Below, in pieces: positions 1 to 9,239 of a stretch of 64,000 nucleotides of DNA. Numbering within the stretch: position 1 is the stretch's first letter; each line of letters starts with the position of its first letter. The stretch is from Nocardia abscessus (GTDB taxonomy: Bacteria > Actinomycetota > Actinomycetes > Mycobacteriales > Mycobacteriaceae): the NCBI RefSeq assembly GCF_015477775.1, contig NZ_JADLQO010000010.1, forward strand, positions 186,001 through 250,000, in the 5' to 3' direction. Made by a program: the position numbers and the translations under genes. The notes beneath the pieces were generated by a model that was not told where the DNA came from, made no database searches, and saw only the letters and a program-made list of their open reading frames with translations.

Positions 1-396
1 GATGGGAGCCGCTGTCTCCCAGCGCTTCCGACGCAGTTCATGGTCGTCCATCGGATGCAGGGCCGTCAGCAGCTGGGCGCGCGGTCCGATGGACACGTCA
101 TCACCGATGATCACCGGGGCGCAGTCCATCACGATCGCGTCGTAGTTCAAGAAACTGTTGCTGCCCACCTTGATCAGATGACCGTAGTCGCATCGGAACC
201 GCGGCATGATCCATGAGCCCGCACCGATGGCGCCGAGCAGCTTCTCGAGTATCTCGCGGCGTTCCGCGTCCTCCCCGGCTCGCGTCGCGTTGAACCGGTC
301 CAGCAACTCTTGACAGGCACGGCGTTCGGCAACCAGTTCGGCATCGTCGTCCCGATACAGCTCCCCGCGCAGCATGCGCTCCTTCTGCGTCCCCAT
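1..396 (-). CDS. maa: Maltose/galactoside O-acetyltransferase, N-terminal part (runs off the left edge)
   Basis: Acetyl-CoA-dependent sugar O-acetyltransferase of the left-handed beta-helix (hexapeptide) superfamily. The translation opens MGTQKERMLRGELYRDDD, the family's N-terminal Mac domain signature, and continues with the hexapeptide start (DYGHLIKVGSNSFLNYD) and VIIGDDVSIGPRAQLLTALHP, which includes the acceptor-site region. The ATG at 396 fits the known family start. 132 codons are visible; the family is about 185-200 residues, so roughly the last third lies outside the window. Codon use is normal and no disruption is seen. The gene could equally be called nodL or lacA-like. The segment just upstream holds a broken dehydrogenase remnant. 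Confidence 0.8.
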   Translation of the reverse strand, partial: MGTQKERMLRGELYRDDDAELVAERRACQELLDRFNATRAGEDAERREILEKLLGAIGAGSWIMPRFRCDYGHLIKVGSNSFLNYDAIVMDCAPVIIGDDVSIGPRAQLLTALHPMDDHELRRKRWETAAPI

Positions 397-479
397 GCCG
401 ATGATCTTGCCCGATGCGCTGTGCTGACGGCCTATGAGCAAGTATTGAAGGCCGGAGGCGGCGGCGTGGACTTCGGGCC

Positions 480-579
480 CAACTGCCTCGGACCCGAGCC
501 GCTGTTGGCGCCGGTGACGACCGCCAAGTCGTCCCTTCTGGGCTGTTATGTCTTGCTCGGTCCACCTGCCCGCCGGCAT
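480..579 (-). pseudogene. 5' remnant of a short-chain dehydrogenase
   Basis: Reading left from an ATG at 579 gives MPAGRWTEQDITAQKGRL; removing one G then gives AVVTGANSGSG, the Rossmann TGxxxGxG motif of classical SDRs. The reading frame is therefore broken by a one-base insertion in the glycine-motif region, and homology stops after about 35 codons. The sequence is of the same subtype as the SDR pseudogene at 26905 (which begins MAKWTTTDIRDQSGRTAVV). The remnant lies directly upstream of the acetyltransferase and cannot make an enzyme. Confidence 0.5.
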
Positions 580-1105
580 TCCTGCCAAGGTTCGGTCGGT
601 TCGGTTCATCCGAGCCCGGCGGGGGTGGGACTGACTCGCACCGTCGCGATCCCGGTGCGGTTGCGCAATGGGCGGCAACCGCCTCGAGCCGCATCCTTGG
701 ATCGTGGCGATCTCGGCGGTCTTCAGAGCGGTGTAGCGAAACCCGCGAACATCGACCGCGCCGGAGCCGGACGGACATGTTCACGAGCGCGCTCGAGCCT
801 TGCGTCGGCATGGGGCCGAAGCTCATGCTTCATTGAGAGGAACACCGCGCACGTCGAGGGCGATCATGCGGTCCGGATCATTTCGGGCGAACGGTGCTGT
901 AGGCCGGTGCCGGCGTGCTCTACGGCGTGTCGAACACCCCGAAGGAGGTCCTCGCTCGGATCGTTCTCACCTCCTGGCTTCGAGCTGGTGCCGTCGATGC
1001 CGACGGGAGCAACACGGGCCTGCGAGCCGGCAGGGGCTCAACTGCCGCGGATGCGGCCCGAAACCGCGACCCTGCACGTACCCCTAGAGCGCGAAGGAGC
1101 AAACA
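580..1105. other. Intergenic stretch, no gene supported
   Basis: About 525 bases between the SDR remnant and the SRPBCC gene. Long open frames exist on both strands, but they are Arg/Pro-rich and match nothing I recognise, as expected for chance frames in high-GC DNA. It is probably degenerated coding sequence. The last 20 bases carry the Shine-Dalgarno sequence of the next gene. Confidence 0.5.
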
Positions 1106-1573
1106 ATGTCCACCATCCATTTCAAGGAGACGACGAACTCGACACCGGAGCAATTCGTGGCGGCGCTCACCGATTTCGGGCCCGGCCGCTCGCAGGTGTT
1201 CGGCAACAGCGCCGACGAATATCTCGAGGTGCACAACCGGGGCCGCCGTGAGGCCGACGTCACGGAGGGCTCGCACGGCATCTGGGAGCGCCTGCACTAT
1301 GACTGGTCGAACCCTGAGCGTGTCGTCATGACGACCACCGACTCGAACGTGTGGGGCGGCCACTCGGGGCACACCTACACCTTCAATCGGCGGCCCGACG
1401 GAAAGACCGATCTGGATGTCGTCATCGTGCGCGAGGGCAAGAACCTCAAGGGCCGGGTCCTCGAAGTCGTGGTCGGGACCGTCGGCAAACGCGTCCTGCG
1501 ACAGGCCCTCGACAAGTCCGTGAAGGCTATCGAAACCCGAGACAATGGCGCGGAAACGGACGAACGCCCGTAA
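1106..1573 (+). CDS. SRPBCC-fold (polyketide cyclase/START-like) protein
   Basis: 155 residues. The pattern of strands around WERLHYDWSNPERVVMTTTDSNVWGG and HTYTFNRRPDGKTDLDVVIVREG, followed by a long C-terminal helix (KRVLRQALDKSVKAIETR), is that of the SRPBCC hydrophobic-cavity fold. Such proteins bind small lipophilic ligands, and the substrate cannot be told from sequence. The start is supported by GAAGGAG seven bases before the ATG. No signal peptide is seen, so it is probably cytosolic. It is monocistronic, flanked by degenerate sequence on both sides. There are no recognised catalytic residues, so the call rests on overall pattern only. Confidence 0.6.
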   Translation: MSTIHFKETTNSTPEQFVAALTDFGPGRSQVFGNSADEYLEVHNRGRREADVTEGSHGIWERLHYDWSNPERVVMTTTDSNVWGGHSGHTYTFNRRPDGKTDLDVVIVREGKNLKGRVLEVVVGTVGKRVLRQALDKSVKAIETRDNGAETDERP

Positions 1574-1674
1574 CAGGACCGGCCGCACCGGGGCACCGCT
1601 CGTAGGCACCACAGGAGAACCCATTGCGGTGCTGGAGGCAATGAACGTGGCTTGCCCGGTCGTGAGCTCCTCGG

Positions 1675-2401
1675 TTATCGGCTCGGCAAACCCTGCCGGT
1701 CTGCGGCGGTGGCCGTCTCGCGGACGGCCTGGGCTACGCCGGTAGTCCTTGCGAAGGAATCTGGCGTGGTTGCTGGCGACCTTCGCGCTCACCTTCACGT
1801 TCGGGTTGTAGGCGAGCACGGGATCCAGAGAAGCGCGCACCTGTTCCATTTCCCCGCCGCCGGTGCCGAGACCGCCGCCGGTGGCCAGGGGGAACCGCAC
1901 CGGGCAGGTCAGGTGCCCGAGAACCGGGACGCTGGCGGCGGCGAGCTCGTAGGCGTCGATGTCGACCTCGGCGTGTAGGTCGGCGCTCATCCGCGCCGCC
2001 ACGCCGAACGGGCGCGCCAGCGGCAGCACGAATCGCACCGGATCGCGGGCGTGACCGGCACCGTCTTCCGGCGGAACAGTTTCCGGATCCGCTCGGCCCC
2101 TCCTCGCCGGTCAGGCCGTAGGGGGCCGCACCGCCACCACTCCCGCGATACGGTCAGGGTTGCGGTCGGCCCAGTGCCTCGAAGGAGTAGTCCGCCGACC
2201 GCTTCGACGCGGGCCAGCTGGGCGGTAGCCGGTGCCGAGTTCATCGATCACCGGCCGGTGCCGCTGGCTGGCGTAGCCGCCGTTCAGGTAGATAACCGGT
2301 CGACCGGTGCCGCCGGTATCGGTGACGGCCAGTGCCGTGTCGTCGCTGGCCACCGTGCCCGCCCAGGTCGAGGTGTTCGAGGAGGCGCAGCTCGATGCCA
2401 T
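1675..2401 (-). pseudogene. Broken alpha/beta hydrolase
   Basis: Three frames on the minus strand together spell an alpha/beta hydrolase. The N-terminal part is TWAGTVASDDTALAVTDTGG..PVIYLNGGYASQRH..VIDELG. The middle is HWADRNPDRIAGVVAV, the region after the nucleophile elbow. The C-terminal part is LPLARPFGVAARMSADLHAE then MEQVRASLDPVLA and VSAKVASNHARFLRKDYR. The segment holding the nucleophile elbow (GxSxG) is deleted, and at least three frame changes separate the pieces. It lies upstream of and divergent from kup. It cannot encode an active enzyme. Confidence 0.7.
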
Positions 2402-2584
2402 GGCAGCAACCAACAGCGTCTGGCCGTACAGCCCCGACGAAAGCCTGACACGGGGTCCCGCCTGCTCGCGACAGGTCACGGCGCTCCAATGGGAGTCCGA
2501 GGGGCCGGGCCAGTGTGGATGTCGATTTCGATCGCGCCTACGGCACGATATGGTGCGGGCCCGGTTCGAGGAGGAGCACGGCAC

Positions 2585-4522
2585 ATGGTCACCGAGACGC
2601 AGACCGGTTCGCCGGCGCACACAGCGGGTCGCGGCCCGGTGCGTGCCGCAGTGGTGGTGGGCGCGTTGGGGGTGGTGTTCGGTGATATCGGCACCAGCCC
2701 GATCTACACCTTGCAGACGGTGTTCAATCCGCAGGATCCGCATCCGGTGCCGGTCAGTGCCGCCAACGTGTACGGGGTGGTGTCGCTGATCTTCTGGTCG
2801 GTGATGATCATCGTCACCCTCACCTATATCTCGCTGGTGATGCGCGCGGACAACGACGGTGAAGGCGGGATCATGGCGTTGATCACGCTGCTTCGGCGTC
2901 TCGGCGGAACACGTGGCCGCCGCGCAGCCGCCGTCCTGGCCGGTGTCGGAATATTCGGTGCCGCGCTGTTCTTCGGCGACAGCATGATCACTCCCGCCAT
3001 CTCGGTGCTCTCCGCGGTGGAAGGGCTCAAGATCGTCGAACCCGAGCTGGAGAACCTGATCATCCCGATTACGGTGGTGATCATCATCGCCCTGTTCGCT
3101 GTTCAGCGGCGTGGCACCGCCACCGTGGGGCGAGTGTTCGGGCCGGTGATGATCCTGTGGTTCCTGGTAATCGGCGCCCTCGGCATCGCGGAGATCGTCC
3201 GGCATCCGGAGATCTTGAAGGCTCTGTCGCCGACCTATGCGCTGAGTTTCGCCATCGGGCATTTCCACATCGCGTTCTTCGCCCTGGCCGCCATCGTCCT
3301 CGCGGTCACCGGCGCCGAGGCCCTGTATGCCGATATGGGCCATTTCGGACGCAAGGCCATCACGTGGGGGTGGCTGGGACTGGTCCTGCCGTCCTGCACC
3401 CTGAGCTACTTCGGGCAGGGCGCGCTGATACTGAGCGACCGAGCCACAGTCAGTGGCCCGTTCTTCCTGCTCGCCCCCGGCTGGGCGCGGCTACCGCTGG
3501 TGCTGTTGGCCACCGCCGCGACAGTGATCGCCTCCCAAGCGGTGATCACCGGTGCCTTCTCGGTGGCCTCCCAGGCCGTGCAGTTGGGGTACCTGCCGAG
3601 GCTGCGCATCGCGCACACCTCGGAATCGACCATCGGGCAGATCTACGTTCCCTGGATCAACTGGCTGCTCATGGTGTCGGTACTGACCCTGGTCTTCGCT
3701 TTCCAGTCCTCCGCCGCGCTGGCCTATGCCTTCGGTATGGCGGTGACCGCGACGATCACCATCACGACACTGCTGTTCTTCTACGTGGCCCACACCAAGT
3801 GGCGCACCCCGCTGTGGCTGGCGCTGCTCGGCGCGATCCCGCTGCTGGCCATCGACGCACTGTTCCTGGCGGCGAACATGACCAAGCTCGTCCACGGGGC
3901 GTGGCTACCGCTGCTGATCGGCGTTACCGCGTTCACCGTGATGATCACCTGGGCCCGCGGGCGTGTCGTCGTCACCGCCGCACGAGAGAAGGCCGAGGGG
4001 CCGCTGCGCGAATTCATCGGTCGACTCCGAGACCGGGAACCACCGCTGACCCGGGTTCCCGGCACTGCTGTATTCCTCAACCGCGGCAGCCGGAGCACGC
4101 CACTGGCGATGCGCGCCAACGTGGAGCACAACGGCGTGCTGCACGAACACGTCGTGATCCTGTCGCTGGAGACCCAGCCCGTCCCGCGCGTCGCCGATTC
4201 CGACCGTGTCCGCATCGATGCGCTGGGCTACACCGAGGACGGCATCATCCACGTCACCGCCTACCACGGCTACATGGAGCCTCCCAACGTGCCGCACATT
4301 TTGCGTCGGCTGGATCCGGCCCGCACCGAAGGCCCGATCTCGGTCGATGACGCCTCCTACTTCCTATCCAAGATCGAACTGAAGAGAGGCGACGCGCCCA
4401 CCATGGCAGCCTGGCGTAAACGCCTGTTCATCGCCACCTCCTTCATCACCTCCGACGCCGCCGACTACTTCGGGTTGCCCCGCGAGCGGACCGTGATCAT
4501 GGGCTCCCAGGTCGAGGTGTAA
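2585..4522 (+). CDS. kup: KUP-family low-affinity potassium transporter
   Basis: 645 residues; K+/H+ symport across the cytoplasmic membrane. The family signature VVFGDIGTSPIYTLQTVF is near residue 35. About twelve hydrophobic helices fill residues 20-460, including the FFGDSMITPAISVLSAVEG and VTGAEALYADMGHFG segments, which are conserved in the family. A soluble C-terminal domain covers roughly 460-645. The start at 2585 is chosen over upstream in-frame codons because GAGGAGG lies ahead of it and because the family starts just before the first membrane helix. Length is normal for KUP. It appears to be a single-gene unit and is intact, although the DNA on both sides is degenerate. Confidence 0.93.
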   Translation: MVTETQTGSPAHTAGRGPVRAAVVVGALGVVFGDIGTSPIYTLQTVFNPQDPHPVPVSAANVYGVVSLIFWSVMIIVTLTYISLVMRADNDGEGGIMALITLLRRLGGTRGRRAAAVLAGVGIFGAALFFGDSMITPAISVLSAVEGLKIVEPELENLIIPITVVIIIALFAVQRRGTATVGRVFGPVMILWFLVIGALGIAEIVRHPEILKALSPTYALSFAIGHFHIAFFALAAIVLAVTGAEALYADMGHFGRKAITWGWLGLVLPSCTLSYFGQGALILSDRATVSGPFFLLAPGWARLPLVLLATAATVIASQAVITGAFSVASQAVQLGYLPRLRIAHTSESTIGQIYVPWINWLLMVSVLTLVFAFQSSAALAYAFGMAVTATITITTLLFFYVAHTKWRTPLWLALLGAIPLLAIDALFLAANMTKLVHGAWLPLLIGVTAFTVMITWARGRVVVTAAREKAEGPLREFIGRLRDREPPLTRVPGTAVFLNRGSRSTPLAMRANVEHNGVLHEHVVILSLETQPVPRVADSDRVRIDALGYTEDGIIHVTAYHGYMEPPNVPHILRRLDPARTEGPISVDDASYFLSKIELKRGDAPTMAAWRKRLFIATSFITSDAADYFGLPRERTVIMGSQVEV

Positions 4523-4682
4523 CCCGGTGAAGCCGCTGTCTTGTCGACCGTGAAGTCGCGGACCAGCAGGAGAAACGGAATCGCGGTGACGATGCCCACC
4601 GAGAACGTCAGCGACCGCGCAGTACTGTGAATCGTTCACTCGCGGGGACGGGTGTGCGGCTGGACGGGAGAACTGACTACAC

Positions 4683-6206
4683 ATGAGCGACGAGCAACAA
4701 ATCCTCACCCCCGGCGAATCTTGCTGGCAGATCGCACGGGCCGATCGGCTGGCGTGCATCATCGACGCGGCGGACTATTTCCGCCATGCCAAGTCCGCGA
4801 TGTTGCGGGCGCGCAAGCGCATCGTGCTGATCGGCTGGGACTTCGATACCCGGATCAAGTTCGAACCCCAGGAGAAGACCCTCGAAGGGCCCAATCGGCT
4901 GGGTAAATTCCTGTCCTGGCTGCCGAAACAGCGACCGGATCTCGACATCTACCTGCTGAAATGGAATGTCGGCGCGCTCGCGGCGATCAGCCGTGGGATG
5001 ACACCGATCTTCGTCATCAATTGGATGACCGATCGGCGGTTGCACCTCGAAATGGATGGCGCGCACCCGATCGGTTCGGCACACCATCAGAAGATCGTGG
5101 TGATCGATGACGCGCTCGCCTTCTGCGGTGGTATCGACATGACCGTCGATCGCTGGGACACCAGCGACCACCGGGACGACAACCACTACCGAACCGAGCC
5201 GAACGGCAACCGGTACGGACCATGGCACGATGCGACCACCGCCGTCGACGGCGACGCGGCGAAGGCGATCGGCGAATTGGCCCGAGCGCGGTGGAAGGCG
5301 GCAACGGGACAGCAATTGGCCCCGCTCGACGAGATCGCCGGTGACCCGCCGTGGCCGGAGGGGCTGGAGCCGACGATGCGGTCGGTCGATGTGGGTATCG
5401 CGCGGACCTTGCCCGAGCTGGCCGACCGCGCCGAAGTCCGGGAGGTGGAGGCGTTGTATCTGGCGGCGATCGCGGGCGCCACACGGTCGCTGTACATCGA
5501 GAGCCAGTACCTGGCCTCGCGCACCCTCGCGGAGGCGATCGCCGCGCGGCTGCGCGAGCCGAACGGTCCGGAGATCGTGCTGGTGCTGCCGCGTCACGCC
5601 GACGGCTGGCTCGAGCAACAGACGATGGACGGGGCCCGCCGCCGCCTACTTCATCTGTTGTGGAAGGCCGATACCGAGAATCGGTTCGGCGTCTACTACC
5701 CCGTCACGGAGGCCGGTGCGCCGATCTACGTCCACGCCAAGGTGCTGGTGATGGACGATCGGCTGCTGCGGGTGGGATCGTCGAACCTCAACAACCGTTC
5801 CATGGGCTTCGACACCGAATGCGATCTGGCTGTCGAGGTCACCCCCGCCACTACGGACGGTGATCTGCTGCGGGACACCATCCTCGGTATCCGGCGCCAG
5901 CTGATCTGCGAACATCTCGATGCCGAACCGGCGAAGTTCGACGCCACACTCGCCGAGACGTCGTCGCTTCTGCGCACCGTCGAGACGTTGCGCGGCAACG
6001 GCCGGACCCTGGTGCGGTTCGAGCCGCAGACCGTCGAGGACGAGGACAGCCCGCTTGCGGAGAACGAACTGATGGACCCCGAGCAGACGCCACCGAGCCT
6101 GTGGGATAACCCATTGCTGAGCCGGGGTATCCGCAAGCTGAAGACAGCGGGGGCGGTGCGCTCCCGATGCGTAACGGACCGCACAGCCACGGCTGCGGTT
6201 CACTGA
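4683..6206 (+). CDS. Phospholipase D-family phosphodiesterase/transferase
   Basis: 507 residues with two HKD motifs: HHQKIVVIDD around residue 134 and HAKVLVMDDRLLRVGSSNLNNRSMG around residue 350, both with the downstream GG/GS and the second with its Asn residues. This two-domain layout is that of PLD-type enzymes acting on phosphodiester bonds in lipids, including phospholipase D and cardiolipin synthase relatives. The pattern (GWDFDTRI near residue 50, CGGIDMTVDRWDT after HKD1) is that of soluble bacterial PLD proteins. No signal peptide or membrane helix is evident. GGGAGAA precedes the ATG. The hairpin at 6329-6366 lies downstream. Substrate is not inferable. Confidence 0.85.
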   Translation: MSDEQQILTPGESCWQIARADRLACIIDAADYFRHAKSAMLRARKRIVLIGWDFDTRIKFEPQEKTLEGPNRLGKFLSWLPKQRPDLDIYLLKWNVGALAAISRGMTPIFVINWMTDRRLHLEMDGAHPIGSAHHQKIVVIDDALAFCGGIDMTVDRWDTSDHRDDNHYRTEPNGNRYGPWHDATTAVDGDAAKAIGELARARWKAATGQQLAPLDEIAGDPPWPEGLEPTMRSVDVGIARTLPELADRAEVREVEALYLAAIAGATRSLYIESQYLASRTLAEAIAARLREPNGPEIVLVLPRHADGWLEQQTMDGARRRLLHLLWKADTENRFGVYYPVTEAGAPIYVHAKVLVMDDRLLRVGSSNLNNRSMGFDTECDLAVEVTPATTDGDLLRDTILGIRRQLICEHLDAEPAKFDATLAETSSLLRTVETLRGNGRTLVRFEPQTVEDEDSPLAENELMDPEQTPPSLWDNPLLSRGIRKLKTAGAVRSRCVTDRTATAAVH

Positions 6207-6328
6207 GGTGACCGGCGTGCGCCGGTCTGTTCGGCGACCGAACGACGGGGTCGGGTGACCGAGTAGCCCGCTATCGCTGGTCGACCTCGAGTCCGCCAAT
6301 CGGAGTGACCGATCGAACCTGAACCGGG

Positions 6329-6366
6329 GCGAGCCACCCGTTGGACAGCACCGACGGGTGGCTCGC
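6329..6366. terminator. 13-bp perfect hairpin between convergent genes
   Basis: GCGAGCCACCCGT (6329-6341) is exactly complementary to ACGGGTGGCTCGC (6354-6366), with a 12-base loop. No U-tract follows on either strand, which is usual for high-GC actinomycetes. It sits between the convergent phospholipase D gene and the gene at 6438-6998, so it can serve both directions. Confidence 0.7.
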
Positions 6367-6437
6367 TCGGGAGCGAAGTACTGCCGTACAACTGGTTGTC
6401 CGTTTTGGACGGCGCTGACGTTGGTCGCCCCGGCCTG

Positions 6438-6998
6438 TCAGGAGCCCGGCTCGTTCATCGGCTCGAATCGAGCAACGAGCCAGACTCTTTTGTTTCTGCC
6501 CTCGGGATTTTCGAATCGTGAGGTCACCTGCCCGGTCTGATCCAAGAAACCGGTGATCGACACCTTGTATTCGGTGTCGTCGATGTACACGATGTCGTTT
6601 TCGTGGACTACGGGCAGTTTGACCACATCGGACACGTCCCCGGGCTGGTTGGCCGTCTCGTCATGGCGGAAACGCAGGGTGAAGGTGTGGTCGAACCCCT
6701 CGTCCTGGAAGTCCACCGTGACCTTGAGATACACCCAGAACTGGGTGTGTTCGAGGTGGATTCGGCGGTTGTAGTGAGTGAAGATGCCGAGATTGAAATC
6801 CTTCCCGTCGAGGCGGGCGTCGACGTCGGTGAGACCCGTGAAGTCATAACCGCTCTTCTCGCTGTCCTGCGCGCTGCCCCATCTGATGCTGGATCTGATG
6901 CCGCTGCTGGATGGGACGCCCGGTTTTCCCAGACCTTCGAACTGTGTCTCGTCGACGCTGACACGCGTCCATTCCCCTTTGGTGCTGACTTTACCCAC
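6438..6998 (-). CDS. Choice-of-anchor K-type domain protein
   Basis: 186 residues. The central part, FNLGIFTHYNRRIHLEHTQFWVYLKVTVDF, matches the pattern F.LG.FTHxN.PI that defines 'choice-of-anchor K' beta-sandwich domains, which are usually found on surface or secreted proteins. Here there is no obvious signal peptide or anchor. The start is a GTG at 6998 with AGGGAGGG ten bases upstream. The rest is beta-rich (HDIVYIDDTEYKVSITGFLDQTG type strands). Function unknown. It is transcribed alone, converging on the phospholipase D gene. Confidence 0.6.
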   Translation of the reverse strand: MGKVSTKGEWTRVSVDETQFEGLGKPGVPSSSGIRSSIRWGSAQDSEKSGYDFTGLTDVDARLDGKDFNLGIFTHYNRRIHLEHTQFWVYLKVTVDFQDEGFDHTFTLRFRHDETANQPGDVSDVVKLPVVHENDIVYIDDTEYKVSITGFLDQTGQVTSRFENPEGRNKRVWLVARFEPMNEPGS

Positions 6999-7311
6999 GA
7001 CAGAAACCCTCCCTTGTTCCGGATTCCACCGGACGATCTGTCTATCCAGGAGACTCCATCATCCCTCCGCGGAGGCGACTTGTCCTCGAAATCGTCTGCG
7101 AGCCAACGCTACTCGTCGGCGGCAAGATAGCCGACGCACGGACATCCAGATGCCCTGTCCCCCAAGCAACGGTCAGGACCACATCCTGCGCCGCAACCGG
7201 TCCGGTCCTGATCGCGCAGTAGGTGGCGGGTTGCCAGTCGTAACAACCCCGGGTAGGAAACCGAAAGTCACAGGACTGCGTTCGGAGTGGTTTCTACTGA
7301 GAGGGATTCGA
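6999..7311. other. Divergent intergenic region
   Basis: About 310 bases between the divergent genes at 6998 (minus) and 7312 (plus). It carries the two Shine-Dalgarno sequences and presumably both promoters. I see no confident -35/-10 pair, palindrome or RNA element. Confidence 0.4.
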
Positions 7312-7680
7312 ATGAGAAGACCGATAGTCGCCACCGCACGAGTTGCGTGCGCCGCGGTGCTGGGTCTGGGCGTTGCGGCGGTAGTCGGCTCCGGGACGGC
7401 GCAGGCCGCACCACAGGACTGTGTCATCACGCGGGACCTGACCAGTGCGACGGCAACATGTCATGATCACGACGCCCCCGCCGGTAGGGAGTACGCCCTG
7501 ATCGTGGACTGCTTCGGCTTGCACGGGGTGCCGAATGCGTTCCCGTTGACGGCTTTCGGTCCTTACCGCGGCTCATGGAGCGGTTCGTTCAGTCCGTCGG
7601 GTCATGGCACGGCCTCGTGCATAGGTCCTTTCAGCGTGGGAACCGCCACCGGCGCTCACGTAGCGATATACCGCGACTGA
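7312..7680 (+). CDS. Small secreted protein with signal peptide
   Basis: 122 residues, unknown function. A Sec signal peptide is clear: MRRPIVATAR followed by a hydrophobic run (VACAAVLGLGVAAVVG) and a cleavage site after GTAQA. The mature part of about 90 residues contains four Cys (DCVITRD, TATCHDHD, IVDCFGLHG, ASCIGPF), consistent with two disulfides outside the cell, and is otherwise beta-rich and Gly/Ser/His-containing. GAGAGG precedes the ATG. Small secreted proteins of this layout are common in Nocardia and Rhodococcus. Confidence 0.7.
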   Translation: MRRPIVATARVACAAVLGLGVAAVVGSGTAQAAPQDCVITRDLTSATATCHDHDAPAGREYALIVDCFGLHGVPNAFPLTAFGPYRGSWSGSFSPSGHGTASCIGPFSVGTATGAHVAIYRD

Positions 7681-7849
7681 CCCGCAGCGGCGGTGTGAAC
7701 GGGACTCGCGAGGCCGAGGTCGGCGAAAGTCGGTCGGCCGCGGCGCTCGCGTGCGCGGCGCGTGTGGGATCGGGGTGTTCCGGGCAGGTCACCTGTCCGG
7801 CCCATTCCCCTTGGTCGAGCCGGCAGTTCGTGCAGTTGCGTGCGGTCAT
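7631..7849 (-). CDS. Possible small zinc-ribbon-like protein
   Basis: 72 residues beginning MTARNCTNCRLDQGEWAGQVTCPEHP, with CxxC and a later CPxH that could bind a metal. The C-terminal half is Arg/Pro-rich, and its last 50 bases overlap the end of the secreted-protein gene on the other strand, so the tail may be chance sequence. There is only a weak Shine-Dalgarno. It may be a 5' remnant of a longer gene. Confidence 0.3.
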   Translation of the reverse strand: MTARNCTNCRLDQGEWAGQVTCPEHPDPTRAAHASAAADRLSPTSASRVPFTPPLRVSRGISLRERRWRFPR

Positions 7850-7914
7850 GACACGCTGCCCGCCGACCCCTGCCGTCGACGGCGCATGCAGCTGGCGCCC
7901 GGGCTGGGCAGCGT

Positions 7915-8346
7915 TTACCCGGCCTGCGGCATGACTGCGGGGTCGTTCAGGGCGCTGACCAGGGGTGTCAGTCGCTGGAGTTCCTCGTGATGTGCGGCGG
8001 TGAGCGAGGCCAGGGTTTGCCTGCCCGCTTCGGTCAGCGTGAGGTGCACGACGCGGCGGTCGGTGCCCTGCCCTCGCTTGCGGGCGACGAGGCCGAGTTG
8101 CTCGGTGCGGTCGATCAGTTGCACCACGCTGTGGTGGCGGGCGCACAAGTATCCGGCGATCTCTCCGATGCTGGGCCCGTCCGGATCGGAATGCCCTCGG
8201 ATCGCGAGCAGTAGCTGGTGCTGGGTGTCGGTGAGTCCCACCTCGGCTGCCCGGCGCTCGCTCCAACGCAGGAGTTGGCGCAGTCCGGACCGGAACGCCA
8301 GCAGTCTCGAGTACTCCTGGTCGGTGAGGTGTTCGGGTGATGACAT
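7915..8346 (-). CDS. MarR-family transcriptional regulator
   Basis: 143 residues. It is a winged helix protein with the MarR core: LTDTQHQLLLAIRGH (helix 2 region), PSIGEIAGYLCARHHSVVQLIDRTEQLGLVARK (recognition helix) and the wing GTDRRVVHLTLTEAGRQTLASL. These proteins bind palindromic DNA as dimers and usually respond to phenolics or oxidants. The ATG at 8346 is preferred over the one at 8361 because GGAGG lies five bases before it. It is divergent from the SPW-repeat gene, with an inverted repeat directly upstream, so autoregulation and control of the neighbour are likely. Confidence 0.85.
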   Translation of the reverse strand: MSSPEHLTDQEYSRLLAFRSGLRQLLRWSERRAAEVGLTDTQHQLLLAIRGHSDPDGPSIGEIAGYLCARHHSVVQLIDRTEQLGLVARKRGQGTDRRVVHLTLTEAGRQTLASLTAAHHEELQRLTPLVSALNDPAVMPQAG

Positions 8347-8364
8347 CGACCCCTCCATCATAGA

Positions 8365-8387
8365 GTGATAATATCACGGCATGATAT
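8365..8387. promoter_or_regulatory. Overlapping inverted repeats, probable MarR operator
   Basis: GTGAT-AAT-ATCAC (8365-8377) and ATATCA-CGGCA-TGATAT (8371-8387) overlap in an AT-rich patch just upstream of the marR start. The minus strand reads TATTAT here, which could be a -10. Placement and symmetry fit autorepression by the adjacent MarR protein. Confidence 0.55.
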
Positions 8388-8507
8388 TCGAGTGAGTGGC
8401 GATCAAGACGAGCCGCGTTCCGCGGCCGATCGCGGCCCGCCCCGGTAGGGAGGGCTTGGCTCGAAAGGGCTTTGATTCGCCGCTTCGTCTAGAGGGTGGT
8501 GGAGAAC

Positions 8508-9011
8508 ATGAGCAGTGAAACCATGATGAGCCGGCATCCCGACATCGTGGAGTTGCGAGAGAAGTACGAACGGGCCTCGGAGGCGCCCGACGCCCAGGCG
8601 GTCACCGGCCTGCTGTTTTTGACGGGGCTCTACCTCGCGATCTCCCCGTGGGTTGTCGGGTTCAACGACTTGTCGACCTTGACCGTCAACAACCTCATCG
8701 TCGGGATCGCCCTGGCGATGCTGGCATTCGGGTTCGCCTCGGTGTACGGCCGGACCCACGGCATCGTCTGGGCCGCACCGTTGATCGGGCTGTGGACGAT
8801 CCTGGCTCCCTGGATCGTCAGCGGCGAGGTCGACACCACATCGACGATCTGGAACAACGTCATCACCGGCGGGATCGCTGTGCTGCTCGGGCTGGGCGCG
8901 ATGGTCCTCGGAATGAGCCGGACCGGACGAGTCACCGGCCAGGCGCCGTCGGCAGGTGAGACACGCACCCACCGGTCGTCCGGCCTGCCGCCGGAGACTT
9001 CCGCCCGGTGA
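8508..9011 (+). CDS. SPW-repeat membrane protein
   Basis: 167 residues with two SPW-type repeats, each a pair of membrane helices. The first repeat reads VTGLLFLTGLYLAISPWVVGF. The second is LIGLWTILAPWIVSG followed by NNVITGGIAVLLGLGAMVLG. The Ser-Pro-Trp (first) and Ala-Pro-Trp (second) motifs are visible. Function is unknown; the family is widespread in actinobacterial inner membranes. The ATG at 8508 has GGTGGAG at the right distance. It is divergent from the MarR gene across a shared operator region. Confidence 0.8.
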   Translation: MSSETMMSRHPDIVELREKYERASEAPDAQAVTGLLFLTGLYLAISPWVVGFNDLSTLTVNNLIVGIALAMLAFGFASVYGRTHGIVWAAPLIGLWTILAPWIVSGEVDTTSTIWNNVITGGIAVLLGLGAMVLGMSRTGRVTGQAPSAGETRTHRSSGLPPETSAR

Positions 9012-9239
9012 AACCTCGTCCGTGCGGGCCGCGGAACCGAGTCAGGCGTCGAGTCGATCGAGACCGGCTGCCGATGAAGCCGTAGCCGCGCTGAGCGGCG
9101 AACACGACTCAGCACTACCTTTGGTGACGGTGAGACCCGACAACGGTGCCGCGTTCTGGGAATCGTTGTCCGCCTTGCCCGATGCCGCACTGCGCGGTTC
9201 GCGGCACTGGTGTTCGGTGACTCCGACTACGACGGCTTC

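Noticed and set aside
920..2038. Long minus-strand frame of 372 codons
   Set aside because: Its first part is the C-terminus of the broken hydrolase and the rest runs antisense through the SRPBCC gene; it is not one protein.
4523..4625. Minus-strand peptide VGIVTAIPFLLLVRDF resembling the end of a membrane transporter
   Set aside because: Only about 30 codons with no start or further homology; too short to call a gene remnant with confidence.
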